DNA of 64,000 bases from JAMXLO01 sp963749575 (GTDB lineage: Bacteria; Pseudomonadota; Alphaproteobacteria; Acetobacterales; Acetobacteraceae): assembly GCA_963749575.1 (NCBI GenBank), contig CAVVNM010000022.1, forward strand, positions 434,001-498,000, given 5' to 3'. A program made the translations under genes and the position numbers. Below are positions 8,522 through 18,156 of the stretch, in pieces (within the stretch, counting starts at the first letter, position 1; the number at the start of each line of letters is the position of its first letter). The notes under the pieces were generated by a model, which made no database searches, was not told where the DNA came from, and was given only the letters and a program-made list of their open reading frames with translations.

Positions 8522-8669
8522 CCCGGCTGTCTAGAGGCCGGACGCGAGCGGTGGCAAGGGGTTCCGGCGGACCCATCGGCGCCGGGCGCCCGGACCAATC
8601 TGCTTGGCCCGTTGCCTCTCCGAGCCGGCTCCGATAGGGTCCGCCGCCGCTATTTCCCGGGACCGGACC

Positions 8670-9872
8670 ATGCATCTCACTGCCGAGCGCCTCGACCGCA
8701 TCCAGCCTAGCCTGACCATCGCGATCGCGACCAAGGCGCGGCACATGATCGCCGCGGGCAAGAATGTCATTTCGCTCTCCCAGGGCGAGCCGGACTTCGA
8801 GACGCCACGCAACATCAAGGACGCCGCGATCCGCGCCATCGAGGCCGGCGAGACCAAGTACACGGACGTCGCGGGAACGCCGGCGCTGCGCCAGGCGGTG
8901 GCCCAGAAATTCAAGCGCGACTCGGGTATCGAGTACCAGCCGGAGGAGGTCATCATCTCCACCGGCGGCAAGCAGGTGATCTTCAACGCCATGCTGGCAA
9001 CGCTCAACGCCGGCGACGAGGTGATCATCCCGAGCCCGTGCTGGGTCAGCTATCCCGACATCGTCTCGTTGGCCGACGGCAAGCCGGTATTGGTGCCGTG
9101 CGAGCAGAACCACGGCTTCAAGCTGCGCGCCGAGGCGCTGGAGCAGGCGATCACGCCGAAGACCAAGTGGTTCATGCTGAACAATCCGTGCAATCCGACC
9201 GGTGCGGCGTACTCGGCCGCGGAATTGCGGCCGATCTGCGATGTGCTGCTGCGCCATCCGGATGTTTGGATCTTCACCGACGACATCTATGAGAAGCTGG
9301 CGTATGACGGCTTCAAGCCGGCGACCATCGTGCAGGTGGAACCGAAGCTGCGCGATCGCACCATCACGATGAACGGCTGCTCGAAGGCCTATGCGATGAC
9401 CGGCTGGCGGCTTGGCTTCGCCGGCGCACCGGTGGCGCTGATCAAGGCGATGGACAAGTTGCAGAGTCAGTCCACGTCGAATACCAACTCGATCGCGCAG
9501 GCCGCGGCGGTGGAAGCGCTGACCGGACCGCAGGAATCGATCGAGGCGATGCGCAAGGTGTTCGAGCAGCGGCGCGACCTTGTGGTTGACATGCTGAACA
9601 AGGCGCCGGGCATCCACTGCCACAAGCCGGAGGGCGCGTTCTACGTGTATCCCTCGATCCATGGCTGCATCGGCAAGACCTCGCGCGGCGGCACCTCGAT
9701 CACCGACGATGAAAGCTTTGTACTGGCATTGCTGGATGAGACCGGCGTTGCGGCGGTGCATGGCGCGGCGTTCTGCTATCCGGGGCATTTCCGCATCGCC
9801 TATGCCAACGCGACCGAGGAATTGCGCGACGCCTGCACGCGCATCCAGCACTTCTGCGAAGGCCTCCGCTGA
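8670..9872 (+). CDS. Class I aminotransferase (AspC-like), copy A
   Basis: A 400-residue fold-type I PLP aminotransferase of the alpha-proteobacterial aspartate/prephenate type. STGGKQ (97-102) binds the cofactor phosphate, NNPCNPTGA (171-179) is the conserved Asn loop, D204 pairs with the pyridine N, and K239 in SKAYAMTGWR forms the Schiff base. The ATG at 8670 is favoured because upstream sequence has no family similarity. Its stop overlaps the start of a second, collinear aminotransferase by one base (TGATG), indicating a tandem duplication within one operon. Amino-acid substrate not determinable. Confidence 0.88.
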   Translation: MHLTAERLDRIQPSLTIAIATKARHMIAAGKNVISLSQGEPDFETPRNIKDAAIRAIEAGETKYTDVAGTPALRQAVAQKFKRDSGIEYQPEEVIISTGGKQVIFNAMLATLNAGDEVIIPSPCWVSYPDIVSLADGKPVLVPCEQNHGFKLRAEALEQAITPKTKWFMLNNPCNPTGAAYSAAELRPICDVLLRHPDVWIFTDDIYEKLAYDGFKPATIVQVEPKLRDRTITMNGCSKAYAMTGWRLGFAGAPVALIKAMDKLQSQSTSNTNSIAQAAAVEALTGPQESIEAMRKVFEQRRDLVVDMLNKAPGIHCHKPEGAFYVYPSIHGCIGKTSRGGTSITDDESFVLALLDETGVAAVHGAAFCYPGHFRIAYANATEELRDACTRIQHFCEGLR

Positions 9873-11074
9873 TGCCCGCCTTCTCCGAACGGCTCGGCCG
9901 TGTCCAGGTCGCAGCCAGTGTCCAGATGACAATCCGCGCGCGCGAGCTGCGGGCGCAGGGCGTCGATATCATCCAGCTCACCATCGGCGAACCCAACTTC
10001 GACAGTCCACGCCACGCAATCGAGGCGGCACACAAGGCGGCGCTGGAAGGTCAAACCAAGTACCCACCGCAGGACGGCATTCCGGCGCTGAAGCAGGCGA
10101 TCCAGCGCAAGTTCAAGCGCGACAACGGGCTGGACTATGCGCTGGATGAGATCTGCGTCACCAATGGCGGCAAGCAGGCGATCTTCAACGCGCTGATGGC
10201 GACGGTGAACCCGGGCGACGAGTCGGTGATCCCGGTGCCGTCATGGAGCGCCTATGCGCTGATGACGAAGCTCTGTGACGGCGAGCCCGTGTTCGTCAAC
10301 TGTCCGCAGAACAACGGCTTCAAGCCGCGCGCCGAGGACATCGACGCGGCGATCACGCCGAACACCAAGTGGCTGATCCTGAACAATCCGAACAATCCCA
10401 CCGGCGCCTGCTGTTCGGCCGCGGAGCTGCGCTCGATCGCTGATGTGATGATAAGGCATCCGGACGTCTGGATCATGTCGGACGACATGTATGAGCACCT
10501 CGTGTTCGACGGATTCAAGCATGCCACGATTGTCCAGGTGGCGCCGGAGCTGCGCGATCGTACGGTGACGATCAGCGGCGCATCGAAGGCCTATGCGATG
10601 ACCGGCTGGCGCATCGGCTATGCCGGTGGGCCGAAGCACCTGATCCGCGCGATGGTGAACATGCAGGGCCAGGCGACGGCCGGCGTATCGACGGTCGGGC
10701 AGGCGGCGGCGGCGGCGGCGCTGGACGGACCGCAGGATGGCGTGGCCGAGCAGATCATCGCGTATCGCAACCGGCGCGACATGGCAGTGGAGATGTTGAA
10801 TGCCTGCCGCGGCATCAACTGCCACAAGCCGGAAGGCGCGTTCTACGTGTTTCCCAATGTGGCAGGCTGCATCGGCAAGACCACCGAAGGCGGACGCAGG
10901 CTGGCGACCGACCAGGACGTGTGCATGGCCTTGCTGGAAGAGGCGCATGTCGCAACGGTACACGGCGCGGCGTACGGGATGAGCCCGTATTTGCGCGTCA
11001 GTACCGCGACGGACGATACGTCGCTGGCCGAAGGCTGTCGCCGGATCGCCCGGTTCTGCGATGGGCTGCACTGA
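9872..11074 (+). CDS. Class I aminotransferase (AspC-like), copy B
   Basis: Also 400 residues and gap-free against copy A through residue 250; I count 35 of 50 identical over 201-250. It keeps TNGGKQ (97-102), NNPNNPTGA (171-179), D204 and the PLP lysine K239 in SKAYAMTGWR. Differences cluster where substrate is recognised: GEPNFDSP for GEPDFETP, and PVPSWSAYALM for PSPCWVSYPDI. That suggests diverged side-chain specificity after duplication rather than a redundant copy. Coupled to copy A by the TGATG overlap. Confidence 0.88.
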   Translation: MPAFSERLGRVQVAASVQMTIRARELRAQGVDIIQLTIGEPNFDSPRHAIEAAHKAALEGQTKYPPQDGIPALKQAIQRKFKRDNGLDYALDEICVTNGGKQAIFNALMATVNPGDESVIPVPSWSAYALMTKLCDGEPVFVNCPQNNGFKPRAEDIDAAITPNTKWLILNNPNNPTGACCSAAELRSIADVMIRHPDVWIMSDDMYEHLVFDGFKHATIVQVAPELRDRTVTISGASKAYAMTGWRIGYAGGPKHLIRAMVNMQGQATAGVSTVGQAAAAAALDGPQDGVAEQIIAYRNRRDMAVEMLNACRGINCHKPEGAFYVFPNVAGCIGKTTEGGRRLATDQDVCMALLEEAHVATVHGAAYGMSPYLRVSTATDDTSLAEGCRRIARFCDGLH

Positions 11075-11086
11075 TCCAAACGCGTC

Positions 11087-11611
11087 GTGCCGCCGCACAT
11101 CGAAATTCGTATCGGACAAGACGCTGACGCCGATGCCTTCATCGCGCTGATCGGGGCCTGCTGGGACCAATATCCCGGGCTCGTTCTCGACATAGATACC
11201 GAGATGCCGGAACTGCGCGCGCTCGCCACCTACTATGCCGGCAAGGGCGGTGCATTGTGGGCAGCGGAAGTCGACGGGCGTATCGTCGGCATGGTGGCGG
11301 CGCGGCCGCATGACGCCGGTGCATGGGAAATCTGCCGCGTCTATGTACTGCCATCGCTGCATGGCAGCGGCCTTGGCCAACGTCTGCTGGATACTGCGGA
11401 AGCGCATGCGCTCGCCGCCGGTGCCGCGCACCTGGTGCTGTGGAGCGACACGCGGTTCGAGCGCGCCCACCGCTTCTACGAGAAGTGCGGCTACGTCCGC
11501 CGCGGACCAATCCGCGCGTTGCACGACATCTCGAATTCGCTCGAGTTCGGCTTCGCCAAGCCGCTCGCACTGCGGCGCAATCGGTTTGCTGTCCCCTCGC
11601 GGGCATGCTAA
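11087..11611 (+). CDS. GNAT family N-acetyltransferase
   Basis: A 174-residue GNAT-fold acetyltransferase. The central strand-turn-helix carries CRVYVLPSLHGSGLGQRLLD, with the Q/G-x-x-G-x-G/A acetyl-CoA pyrophosphate loop (GSGLGQ), and the C-terminal part has the usual ARxFYEKxGY-like signature as AHRFYEKCGYV. GTG at 11087 is the likely start, 12 bases after the aminotransferase stop, so it probably shares that operon. Substrate unknown; a small amine or amino acid made by the neighbouring aminotransferases is a reasonable guess. Confidence 0.8.
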   Translation: MPPHIEIRIGQDADADAFIALIGACWDQYPGLVLDIDTEMPELRALATYYAGKGGALWAAEVDGRIVGMVAARPHDAGAWEICRVYVLPSLHGSGLGQRLLDTAEAHALAAGAAHLVLWSDTRFERAHRFYEKCGYVRRGPIRALHDISNSLEFGFAKPLALRRNRFAVPSRAC

Positions 11612-12480
11612 CCGCTGCCCCACCCATGGATACTGTTGTTACGACCGAAGCCAGGAACGCGCTGCTCGACCTCACGGGCGATCCAAGTTTCGCAACGCGC
11701 AATCGCCTGGCCATCCGGGACGTGCGGGAGGGCACGCGCCTGCTCCGCCTGGCCTGGACGCTGGGCTGGCTGGACATCAGGCTACGCTATCGTGGCTCCA
11801 CACTGGGTCCGCTGTGGCTGACGCTGTCCACCGGCATCATGGTCGGCGCGCTGGGTTATCTCTACGCCGGCATATTCCACACCGACGTCCACGACTATCT
11901 GCCGTTCCTGGCCCTATCGCTGGTTTTGTGGGGGTTCATCGCCACGGTGGTGGGGGAATCATGCACCGCGTTCACCGAATCGGAGGGCGTCGTTCGGGCA
12001 GTACGCATGCCATTCTTCCTGTTCGCGATACGCCTGCTGATCCGCAACGTGTTGGTGCTCGCGCACAATGTGTTGGTGATCGCGGTGGTCTTCGTGGTGT
12101 TTCAGGTGTGGCCAGGCGCGCGTGGGTTATTGGCAATCCCCGGGCTGCTGCTGTGGGCGGTCGATGCACTCGCGCTGGTTCTGCTGCTGGGAACGTTCTG
12201 TGCGCGGTTCCGCGACATCCTGCCCATCGTGGCCAGTGTGATGCAGATCGCCTTCTTCGTGACCCCGGTGATCTGGAAGCCCGAGCAACTCGGCAAAGGC
12301 CAGGCGCTGCTGTGGCTCAACCCGTTCTTCGACCTGTTGGAGATCGTCCGGCAGCCGCTGCTGGGCGTGCTGGCGGGCGCGGACATCTGGCTGGGCGCCT
12401 TGCTGTACAGTCTGGTCCTGTGGGGTCTCGCCTGGAGCATGTTCGCGCGCGCGCGCGGGCGTATCGCGTTCTGGATGTGA
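11605..12480 (+). CDS. ABC-2 type polysaccharide export permease
   Basis: A 291-residue Wzm/KpsM-type permease. After a cytoplasmic N-terminus it shows the LAWTLGWLDIRLRYRGSTLG amphipathic lead-in typical of polysaccharide ABC-2 permeases, about six membrane segments, and the FVTPVIWKPEQL and LNPFFDLLEIVRQPLLG blocks seen in this family. ATG 11605 overlaps the GNAT stop by 7 bases; ATG 11626 is an alternative. The next gene encodes the matching ATPase 16 bases downstream. It would export a lipid-linked polysaccharide, conceivably the one modified by the AlgI/AlgX-like pair nearby. Confidence 0.85.
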   Translation: MLTAAPPMDTVVTTEARNALLDLTGDPSFATRNRLAIRDVREGTRLLRLAWTLGWLDIRLRYRGSTLGPLWLTLSTGIMVGALGYLYAGIFHTDVHDYLPFLALSLVLWGFIATVVGESCTAFTESEGVVRAVRMPFFLFAIRLLIRNVLVLAHNVLVIAVVFVVFQVWPGARGLLAIPGLLLWAVDALALVLLLGTFCARFRDILPIVASVMQIAFFVTPVIWKPEQLGKGQALLWLNPFFDLLEIVRQPLLGVLAGADIWLGALLYSLVLWGLAWSMFARARGRIAFWM

Positions 12481-12496
12481 GCCGGCGGCGGCGGCA

Positions 12497-13273
12497 GTGA
12501 ATCCACACATCCTCATCGAAGGCGTCTCGGTGTTCTTTCCGCTGTACCACGGCAACGCGCGCAGCCTGAAAAAGACCGTCCTGGCGGCAGCGTCCGGGCG
12601 GCTCGGCCAGGACCGGCAGCATCGCGTTGTCGTGCAGGCGCTGCGCGACATCAGCTTCAGCCTACATGGCGGAGACCGGCTCGGACTGATCGGCTCCAAC
12701 GGGGCAGGGAAAACCACGCTGCTGCGCACATTGGCCGGCATCTACGAGCCGGTGATGGGCCGCGTGGTCGTGCACGGCAGCCTGAACGCCCTGTTGGATG
12801 CCAGCCTTGGCATGAACATGGAGTTGACCGGCCGCGAGAACATCATGCTGCGCGGTCTGTACAACGGCCTGCCGCGGACCGGCCTGGCACGGCTGGAGCA
12901 GGATGTGGCGGAGTTTGCCGGCCTGGGCGACTTTCTGGACCTTCCCGTGCGCATCTACTCGGCTGGGATGGTGGTCCGCCTGGGATTCGCTCTTGCCACT
13001 GCGATCCGGCCCGAAATCCTGCTGATGGACGAATGGATCCTGGCCGGCGACGCGGAATTCATGGAGCGTGCACGACACCGGCTGGAGGCAATGGTGCGCA
13101 GCGCCGATATCCTCGTGCTCTCGACCCATGACACGCAGATTGTGACAGCGTGGTGCTCGCGCGCGCTTTGGCTCGACCAGGGCCGGGTGCGGTTCGACGG
13201 ATCACCCGATCGCGTCGTGGACGCCTATCTCGGCCGCACTGTGCAGCCGGCGATGGTCGCGACTGCCGATTGA
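12497..13273 (+). CDS. Polysaccharide ABC exporter ATPase (Wzt/KpsT-like)
   Basis: A 258-residue ATPase. Walker A is GSNGAGKTT near residue 75, the signature is the atypical YSAGM(V) characteristic of the KpsT/Wzt group, Walker B is ILLMDEW, and the switch His is in LSTHD. The motif order and the W-I-L-A-G-D-A-E-F run are diagnostic of O-antigen/capsule exporters. It ends soon after the nucleotide-binding domain, so it lacks the C-terminal carbohydrate-binding domain of O9a-type Wzt proteins; the KpsT-type mode is expected. GTG start at 12497. Works with the upstream permease. Confidence 0.88.
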   Translation: MNPHILIEGVSVFFPLYHGNARSLKKTVLAAASGRLGQDRQHRVVVQALRDISFSLHGGDRLGLIGSNGAGKTTLLRTLAGIYEPVMGRVVVHGSLNALLDASLGMNMELTGRENIMLRGLYNGLPRTGLARLEQDVAEFAGLGDFLDLPVRIYSAGMVVRLGFALATAIRPEILLMDEWILAGDAEFMERARHRLEAMVRSADILVLSTHDTQIVTAWCSRALWLDQGRVRFDGSPDRVVDAYLGRTVQPAMVATAD

Positions 13274-13307
13274 CGATCCGCCCGCGCCGACGCCGGAGCC
13301 GCCGAGG

Positions 13308-14685
13308 TCACGGATGCACGGCATCCACTTGCGGTGTCAGGAAGGGCTCGGTGCGATGCACCGCCTTGGACTCATACAGTTTCCCGATCTCCGCGTCGTC
13401 CAGGTGCAGCAATCGTGACAGGATGTCGCTGGTATCCTGCCCGATCGAGGGCGCACCGCGCCACACCCGACCAGGCGTCAGCGACATCTTCGGCACCACG
13501 CCATACACCCGGATGGGCACACCGGACTGGTGGTCCAGCACCGGCACCGTCATGTCCCGCGCATTGTAGTGCTCATCCTCATACTGGTCGCGCATGTTGA
13601 AGATGCGCGCGCAGCCGACCTGCACCTTGTTCAGCTCGGTCTCGACGTCGAGCGCCGGACGGAGCTCGCAGTAGCCCCGCAGACGACGGTCGAATTCCCG
13701 CCCTTGCTCCGAATTGACCGCGGCGGCGTCCTTCGAAACCGTCGCGAAATTGTACATCGGCCGGATCGAGCCCCAGAAACACCGCCAATCTGCTCACCAT
13801 CGGGTCGCCCAGCGCGCCGATATACACCCAGCCGTCGCCGCACTTGAATGTATCGTAGGGTTGGAAATACGGCGGACGATTGCCGGTGTGACCGTAGACG
13901 CCGCCTTGCCCGGTGTAGAGCGGCATGCAGTGGCCCATGGTCTGCGCCACCGCCTCGAACTGTGCCAGATCGACGACCTGGCCACGCCCGGTCTTGTTCA
14001 CCTCCCACAGCGCCATCATCGTGGCGGCCCAGCCGGTGAGCGCGGTGATGTAATCGCCGGTGTACACCTTGGCGCGCTGCGGCGGCCCGCTCGGATCGCC
14101 GGTCACGTTGATCATCCCGCCAAAGGCCTGGGCCAGAGCATCATAGCCGGGGCGTCCGAGGTACTCCTCCTTGCCGTACTGGCCATAGGTGCTGATCCGC
14201 ACGATGACCAGGCGAGGATTGATCGCCAATGCGAGCTCTGCGGTCAGCCCTGCCCGCTCGAGCGTCCCCGGCGCGGAGGATTCCATCCAGATGTCAGAGA
14301 TCTTCCACAGCGCCATCAGCAACTCGGCGCCACGCGGGTTGCGCAGGTCGATGCCCATCGACAGCTTGTTCTTGCCTACCTCCGCCTCATCGCAACCATG
14401 CTCCCTGGGACCGCGGGTCAACAGCGGGGCGATGTAACGGAATGTGTCGCCGCCGGGCCGTTCGACATGGATCACTTCCGCACCGAACTCCGCGAGCTTG
14501 GTTCCCACGTACGGTTGCGCCACCAGCACGCCGGTGCCGACGGCGCGGATACCCGCCAAAGGCCCGAATTCCGGCATCAGGATGGGCGCGGCGGGCCGTT
14601 CCAGGCGCTTGATCCAGTCCGGCAGCGTGTCGCGAATGCCGGCGATCTTGTCCTCGTGCTGCAGAATCCTCGCATCGTGCTGCAT
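13308..14685 (-). pseudogene. CaiB/BaiF-type CoA-transferase, frameshifted
   Basis: Class III CoA-transferase interrupted by one frameshift. From ATG 14685 (good ribosome site, GGGGGAG, 9 bases upstream) the frame carries VGTGVLVAQPYVGTKLAEFG, VERPGGDTFR, KNKLSMGIDLRNPRG, GRPGYDALAQAFGG and TGDYITALTGW, where the Asp is the expected catalytic nucleophile, then VFLGLDPAD. Around 13755 one extra base moves the frame; the continuation (NFATVSKDAAAVNSEQGREF to the stop at 13308) restores a normal family C-terminus of about 150 residues. The substrate acid is unknown. Damage after the catalytic Asp would remove the C-terminal domain if real. Confidence 0.8.
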
Positions 14686-14842
14686 TGGCGTGCTCCCCCG
14701 TTGAAACGGAATGACCGCCGCCGCGTTGGACGGACGGTCGTGCCGCATTCGTTCTTTGTGAAGCCCCGGACGCGAGGGAATCTTATTGCGCAGGCGCGCC
14801 CACATCAATGCGTTTCATGCGCATGCCGCAGGGTGCCGTAGA

Positions 14843-14873
14843 TAAAAAACCGGCGGCACCCGAAGGTGCCGCC
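14843..14873 (-). terminator. Rho-independent terminator for the deacylase gene
   Basis: On the minus strand GGCGGCACC-TTCG-GGTGCCGCC forms a 9-bp stem capped by a very stable TTCG tetraloop (14852-14873), followed by GG and six T residues (14844-14849). It lies about 30 bases after the stop of the D-aminoacylase gene. This is the clearest intrinsic terminator I found in the window. Confidence 0.92.
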
Positions 14874-14904
14874 TATTCCGCCAGGCGTTCGCGCGGGAAA
14901 AAAA

Positions 14905-16611
14905 TCAGTTCCGATGCGCCTGGTAGTAAGAGTTGCGGATCACGCGTCCCGGCAGCGCGCCGGTGTGCCTGCCATCCTCCAGCAGAACCTGGCCGTTGAC
15001 GATCGTCATGTGAACGCCCACCGCCGGCTCCTTGATACGCCAGCCGCCGGCGGGGAAGTCGTGCACCACGCTCTCCGGTCCGGGCTTCACCGTGTCGGGG
15101 TCGAACAGCACGATGTCCGCCGCCAGGCCCTCGCGCAGCAGACCGCGGTCGCTGATGCCGAACAGCGACGCTGACTCGAAGGTCAAGCGCCGCACCGCCT
15201 GCTCCAGTGACATCGCCTGCTTCTCGCGCACCCACTCGCCGAGCAGCCGCGTGGTGTAGCCGTAGCCGCCGTGGAACTGCACGTGCGCGCCGCCATCACC
15301 CAGGCCGATGAACGCGTTCGGATAGGTGAGAATGCGCTTCACCGCCTCGTCGTCGATGTTGTTCTCGGCCTGCAGGAAGCGCGTCTCCAGTTGCTCCTCG
15401 ACCACCAGATCGAGGAACGCGTCGATCACCCGCTTGTTCTGCATCTTGGCGATCTCGCCGATGGTCTTGAACTGCAGCGGCTTGTTCTTCTCCAGCGCCG
15501 GCTCGTTGACCCACATGTAGTCCCACCAGGTCCTGGAGAACCCGATGGCGCCCCCGATCGGCACCGACCGTTCCACCGCCTCGGCGTGCAGTTTGTCGCG
15601 CACCTGCGGGTCGGCGTAGGCGCGCATCTTCTCCGCGTCGGTGGAGATCAGGATCGGATGCCAGGTCGGCAAGCCGCGGAACACCTGGCAGTTCTTCATG
15701 GTGAAGTCCTGCGTCACCCGGTTCGGGCTGCACATCGGGTAGGCGCGGATGCCGGCCCGCGCGGTCTCGTCGACGCGCGCGATATGCTGCTTCCACTTGT
15801 CGCCGGTGCGCACGGTCTGGCTCAGGCTGTTGTAGATCACCGGCCGGCCGCACGCCTCCGACAGCCGTGCCATCATCCCATCGGCCAGCTCGGGATCGAC
15901 GCCGCCGCCCATCTGCACCGTGCCGGTGCCAAGTTCGCGCAGCACGTCGCAGAGTGCGAACACCTCCTTCTCGTCCGCCCACAGCGCCGGGATCGGCACG
16001 CCCTGCGGATCGAAATGGCCCTTTTGGCGCGAACCCGAAAAGCCGATCGCGCCGGCCTGCATGCCGTCGCGCACCACCGCCTGCATGGTCTTGATCTCGT
16101 CGTCGGTGGCGGCGCGCTTCTGGCAGTCCTCGCCCATCGCGTAGAAGCGCACGGCGGTGTGGCCGATCAGCGTCCCGGCATTGACGCCGAGGCGGTTGTC
16201 GAGCCGGTCCATGTATTGTGGGAAGGTCTCCCAGTTCACCTCGACGGTGCGCAGCACCTCCATCGGAATCGCTTCGACGTAGGAAAGAAATTCGGCCATG
16301 CGCTCCTCGTTGCCGTGGCGAACCGGCGCCAGCGACAGCGAGCAGTTGCCGAAGATCACCGTGGTCGCGCCGTGCTGCGGCGAGAAGGTGCACAGCGGAT
16401 CCCACGTTACCTGGGCGTCGTAGTGGCAGTGGTTGTCGATGAAACCAGGCGACACCGCGAGGCCGTCGGCATCGATGGTGCGCGTCGCGGCGCCGGTGAT
16501 CTTGCCGATCTCGACGATCTTGCCGTCCTTCACCGCAAGGTCGCCGCGGAACGCCGGCATTCCCGAGCCATCGACGATGCGGCCATTACGGATCAACAGG
16601 TCATACGCCAT
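14905..16611 (-). CDS. N-acyl-D-amino-acid deacylase family amidohydrolase
   Basis: A 568-residue metal-dependent amidohydrolase of the D-aminoacylase group. The N-terminal beta-sandwich leads into PGFIDNHCHYDAQVTWDP (HxH metal site near 61-63), then FGNCSLSLAP with the Cys that bridges metal in D-aminoacylases, a histidine region around IGHTAVRF, and GDGGAHVQFHGGYGYTTRLL with the catalytic-type Asp. The C-terminal SLFGISDRGLLREGLAADIV is typical. It would release D-amino acids from N-acylated or N-carbamoylated forms. Single-gene transcription unit with a strong terminator; divergent from the MFS transporter gene, whose product may import its substrate. Confidence 0.85.
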   Translation of the reverse strand: MAYDLLIRNGRIVDGSGMPAFRGDLAVKDGKIVEIGKITGAATRTIDADGLAVSPGFIDNHCHYDAQVTWDPLCTFSPQHGATTVIFGNCSLSLAPVRHGNEERMAEFLSYVEAIPMEVLRTVEVNWETFPQYMDRLDNRLGVNAGTLIGHTAVRFYAMGEDCQKRAATDDEIKTMQAVVRDGMQAGAIGFSGSRQKGHFDPQGVPIPALWADEKEVFALCDVLRELGTGTVQMGGGVDPELADGMMARLSEACGRPVIYNSLSQTVRTGDKWKQHIARVDETARAGIRAYPMCSPNRVTQDFTMKNCQVFRGLPTWHPILISTDAEKMRAYADPQVRDKLHAEAVERSVPIGGAIGFSRTWWDYMWVNEPALEKNKPLQFKTIGEIAKMQNKRVIDAFLDLVVEEQLETRFLQAENNIDDEAVKRILTYPNAFIGLGDGGAHVQFHGGYGYTTRLLGEWVREKQAMSLEQAVRRLTFESASLFGISDRGLLREGLAADIVLFDPDTVKPGPESVVHDFPAGGWRIKEPAVGVHMTIVNGQVLLEDGRHTGALPGRVIRNSYYQAHRN

Positions 16612-16834
16612 CTTGTCGTTCTCCCGTTTATTGAGCCGCCCACGACGGCCCTTCCGTTTGGGCGGAAGCTTGGCATTGTTGGGCAGTCGGGGGAAGGCGC
16701 GCTGCCGGTGGCTGTGCCCGGGTTGATATTCCGCTTTCGGTCGGCATCGGATCAGCCAGGCAGACCAGGACGCAAGGCTTGGTCACAACTGGCAATCGCG
16801 CCACTGTCTACGCTGGAGGAGCCTGCAGGATGCC

Positions 16835-18022
16835 ATGCCGATGAAGCTCGCCGCGGCGCAGTTCGCCTTGCGCGAGCGCATGCCCTGGGCCTTGCTGACT
16901 GTCGCCTCGCTGGCGATGTTCACCGTCGCCGCCAGCGGCACCACGCGCGCGCCGTTCCTGATCGACATGGCACGCGATCTGTCGGTCAGCCTGCCGTTGG
17001 TCGCCAATCTGGTTGCCGTCACCTCGATCGCCTGGGGCATCACCTCGATCTTCGCCGGCGCCGGGGCCGATCGCTGGGGCACCAGGCCGTTCCTGATCGG
17101 CGGCCCGCTCGGGCTCGCAACGGCAACGGTCGGCGTCGCCGCCGGCGGCAGTTTCCTCGCGGTCGCCGCCTGGGCAACGCTCGCCGGCGCATTCTGCGGC
17201 CTGTTCAGCGGCACGATCTTCACCGAGGTGGCATCCCGCGTCCTGCCCACGCAGCAGGGCCGCGCACTCGGCTGGGTGATGAGCGGCCAGTCCCTCACGC
17301 TGCTTGTCGGCGTGCCGCTGGCGGCCTGGGTTGGTTCCTGGATCGGCTGGCGCGGCGTCAATCTCTGCATCGCCGCACTGGCGCTGATCACGGCGGTCTG
17401 CCTCATGATGATAACGGCGCGACGGCCCGGTGTGGATCCGGTCGGAGCGACGCGCGTGCCGTCGCTGCGGGCGGCGTTGTCGCGACCGGTGCTGCGGCTG
17501 CTCGCCATGGGGATCGCCGAGCGCATCTGCTACGGCCTGGTCGCGGTGTATTACGCGACCTTCCTGCAATCGACCTACGGGCTGTCGCTGGGAGCGGTCG
17601 CGCTGCCGCTCGCGGTATTCGCAATGGGCAACATCATCGGCACCCTGCTGGGCGGCCAGCTTGCCGACCGGCTGCGCAACCGGTTGGCGATCTTCGCCGG
17701 CGCGATGCTGGCCTCGGCAGTCTCCGCGCTCGCCCTGTTCGGTTGGCAGCAGGACGTGCAGACCTCGGTGGCGCTGGGCTTCGGCTATGTGTTCTGCAAC
17801 GCGGTCGCACGGCCGTCGTTGATGGCATCGCTGAGCGACGTGCCCGCGCACGTGCGCGGCACGGTGATGGGACTGAACGTCACGTCCAACAGCATCGGCT
17901 GGCTCGGCGCCGCGGGCCTCGGCGGCTGGATGATCGGCAGCTTCGGGTTCGCCGGCTTCGGGCCGCTCGCCGCCGCGGTGGCGGTGACCGGCAGCGGGCT
18001 CGCACTGATCCGCATTCGCTGA
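16835..18022 (+). CDS. MFS transporter
   Basis: A 395-residue 12-helix major facilitator. The loop after helix 2 reads GAGADRWGTRPFLIGGPL, a good match to the MFS signature G-x-x-x-D-R-x-G-x-R-x, and GQLADRLRNRLAIFAGAMLA is its counterpart in the second half. The codons run through a normal family C-terminus (TSNSIGWLGAAGLGGW...). An ATG two codons later (16841) is also possible. It is divergent from the D-aminoacylase gene across 223 bp. Substrate not predictable; efflux or uptake of an amphiphilic metabolite are both possible. Confidence 0.82.
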   Translation: MPMKLAAAQFALRERMPWALLTVASLAMFTVAASGTTRAPFLIDMARDLSVSLPLVANLVAVTSIAWGITSIFAGAGADRWGTRPFLIGGPLGLATATVGVAAGGSFLAVAAWATLAGAFCGLFSGTIFTEVASRVLPTQQGRALGWVMSGQSLTLLVGVPLAAWVGSWIGWRGVNLCIAALALITAVCLMMITARRPGVDPVGATRVPSLRAALSRPVLRLLAMGIAERICYGLVAVYYATFLQSTYGLSLGAVALPLAVFAMGNIIGTLLGGQLADRLRNRLAIFAGAMLASAVSALALFGWQQDVQTSVALGFGYVFCNAVARPSLMASLSDVPAHVRGTVMGLNVTSNSIGWLGAAGLGGWMIGSFGFAGFGPLAAAVAVTGSGLALIRIR

Positions 18023-18156
18023 CCGGTTGCCCACCGAACGGGCAGTCGCGGGCCGCCGATTGGGCATCGATCCGCCAGCCCGATGTTGCAATGCCGTGGC
18101 AACGCGGCACGAAACGTGCAAGGTTCATGCGCGGGAAATCCGATCGAGGGCGGCGG

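Noticed and set aside
7782..9932. Minus-strand open frame of 716 codons
   Set aside because: Antisense to aminotransferase copy A and out of frame with the MBOAT gene; composition is that of shadow reading.
15271..18156. Plus-strand open frame of 1442 codons spanning the deacylase and MFS genes
   Set aside because: Only the last 480 codons (from 18157) match a family. The first part mirrors the minus-strand D-aminoacylase and the second is out of frame with the clear MFS gene; both are His/Arg-rich GC-skew shadows.
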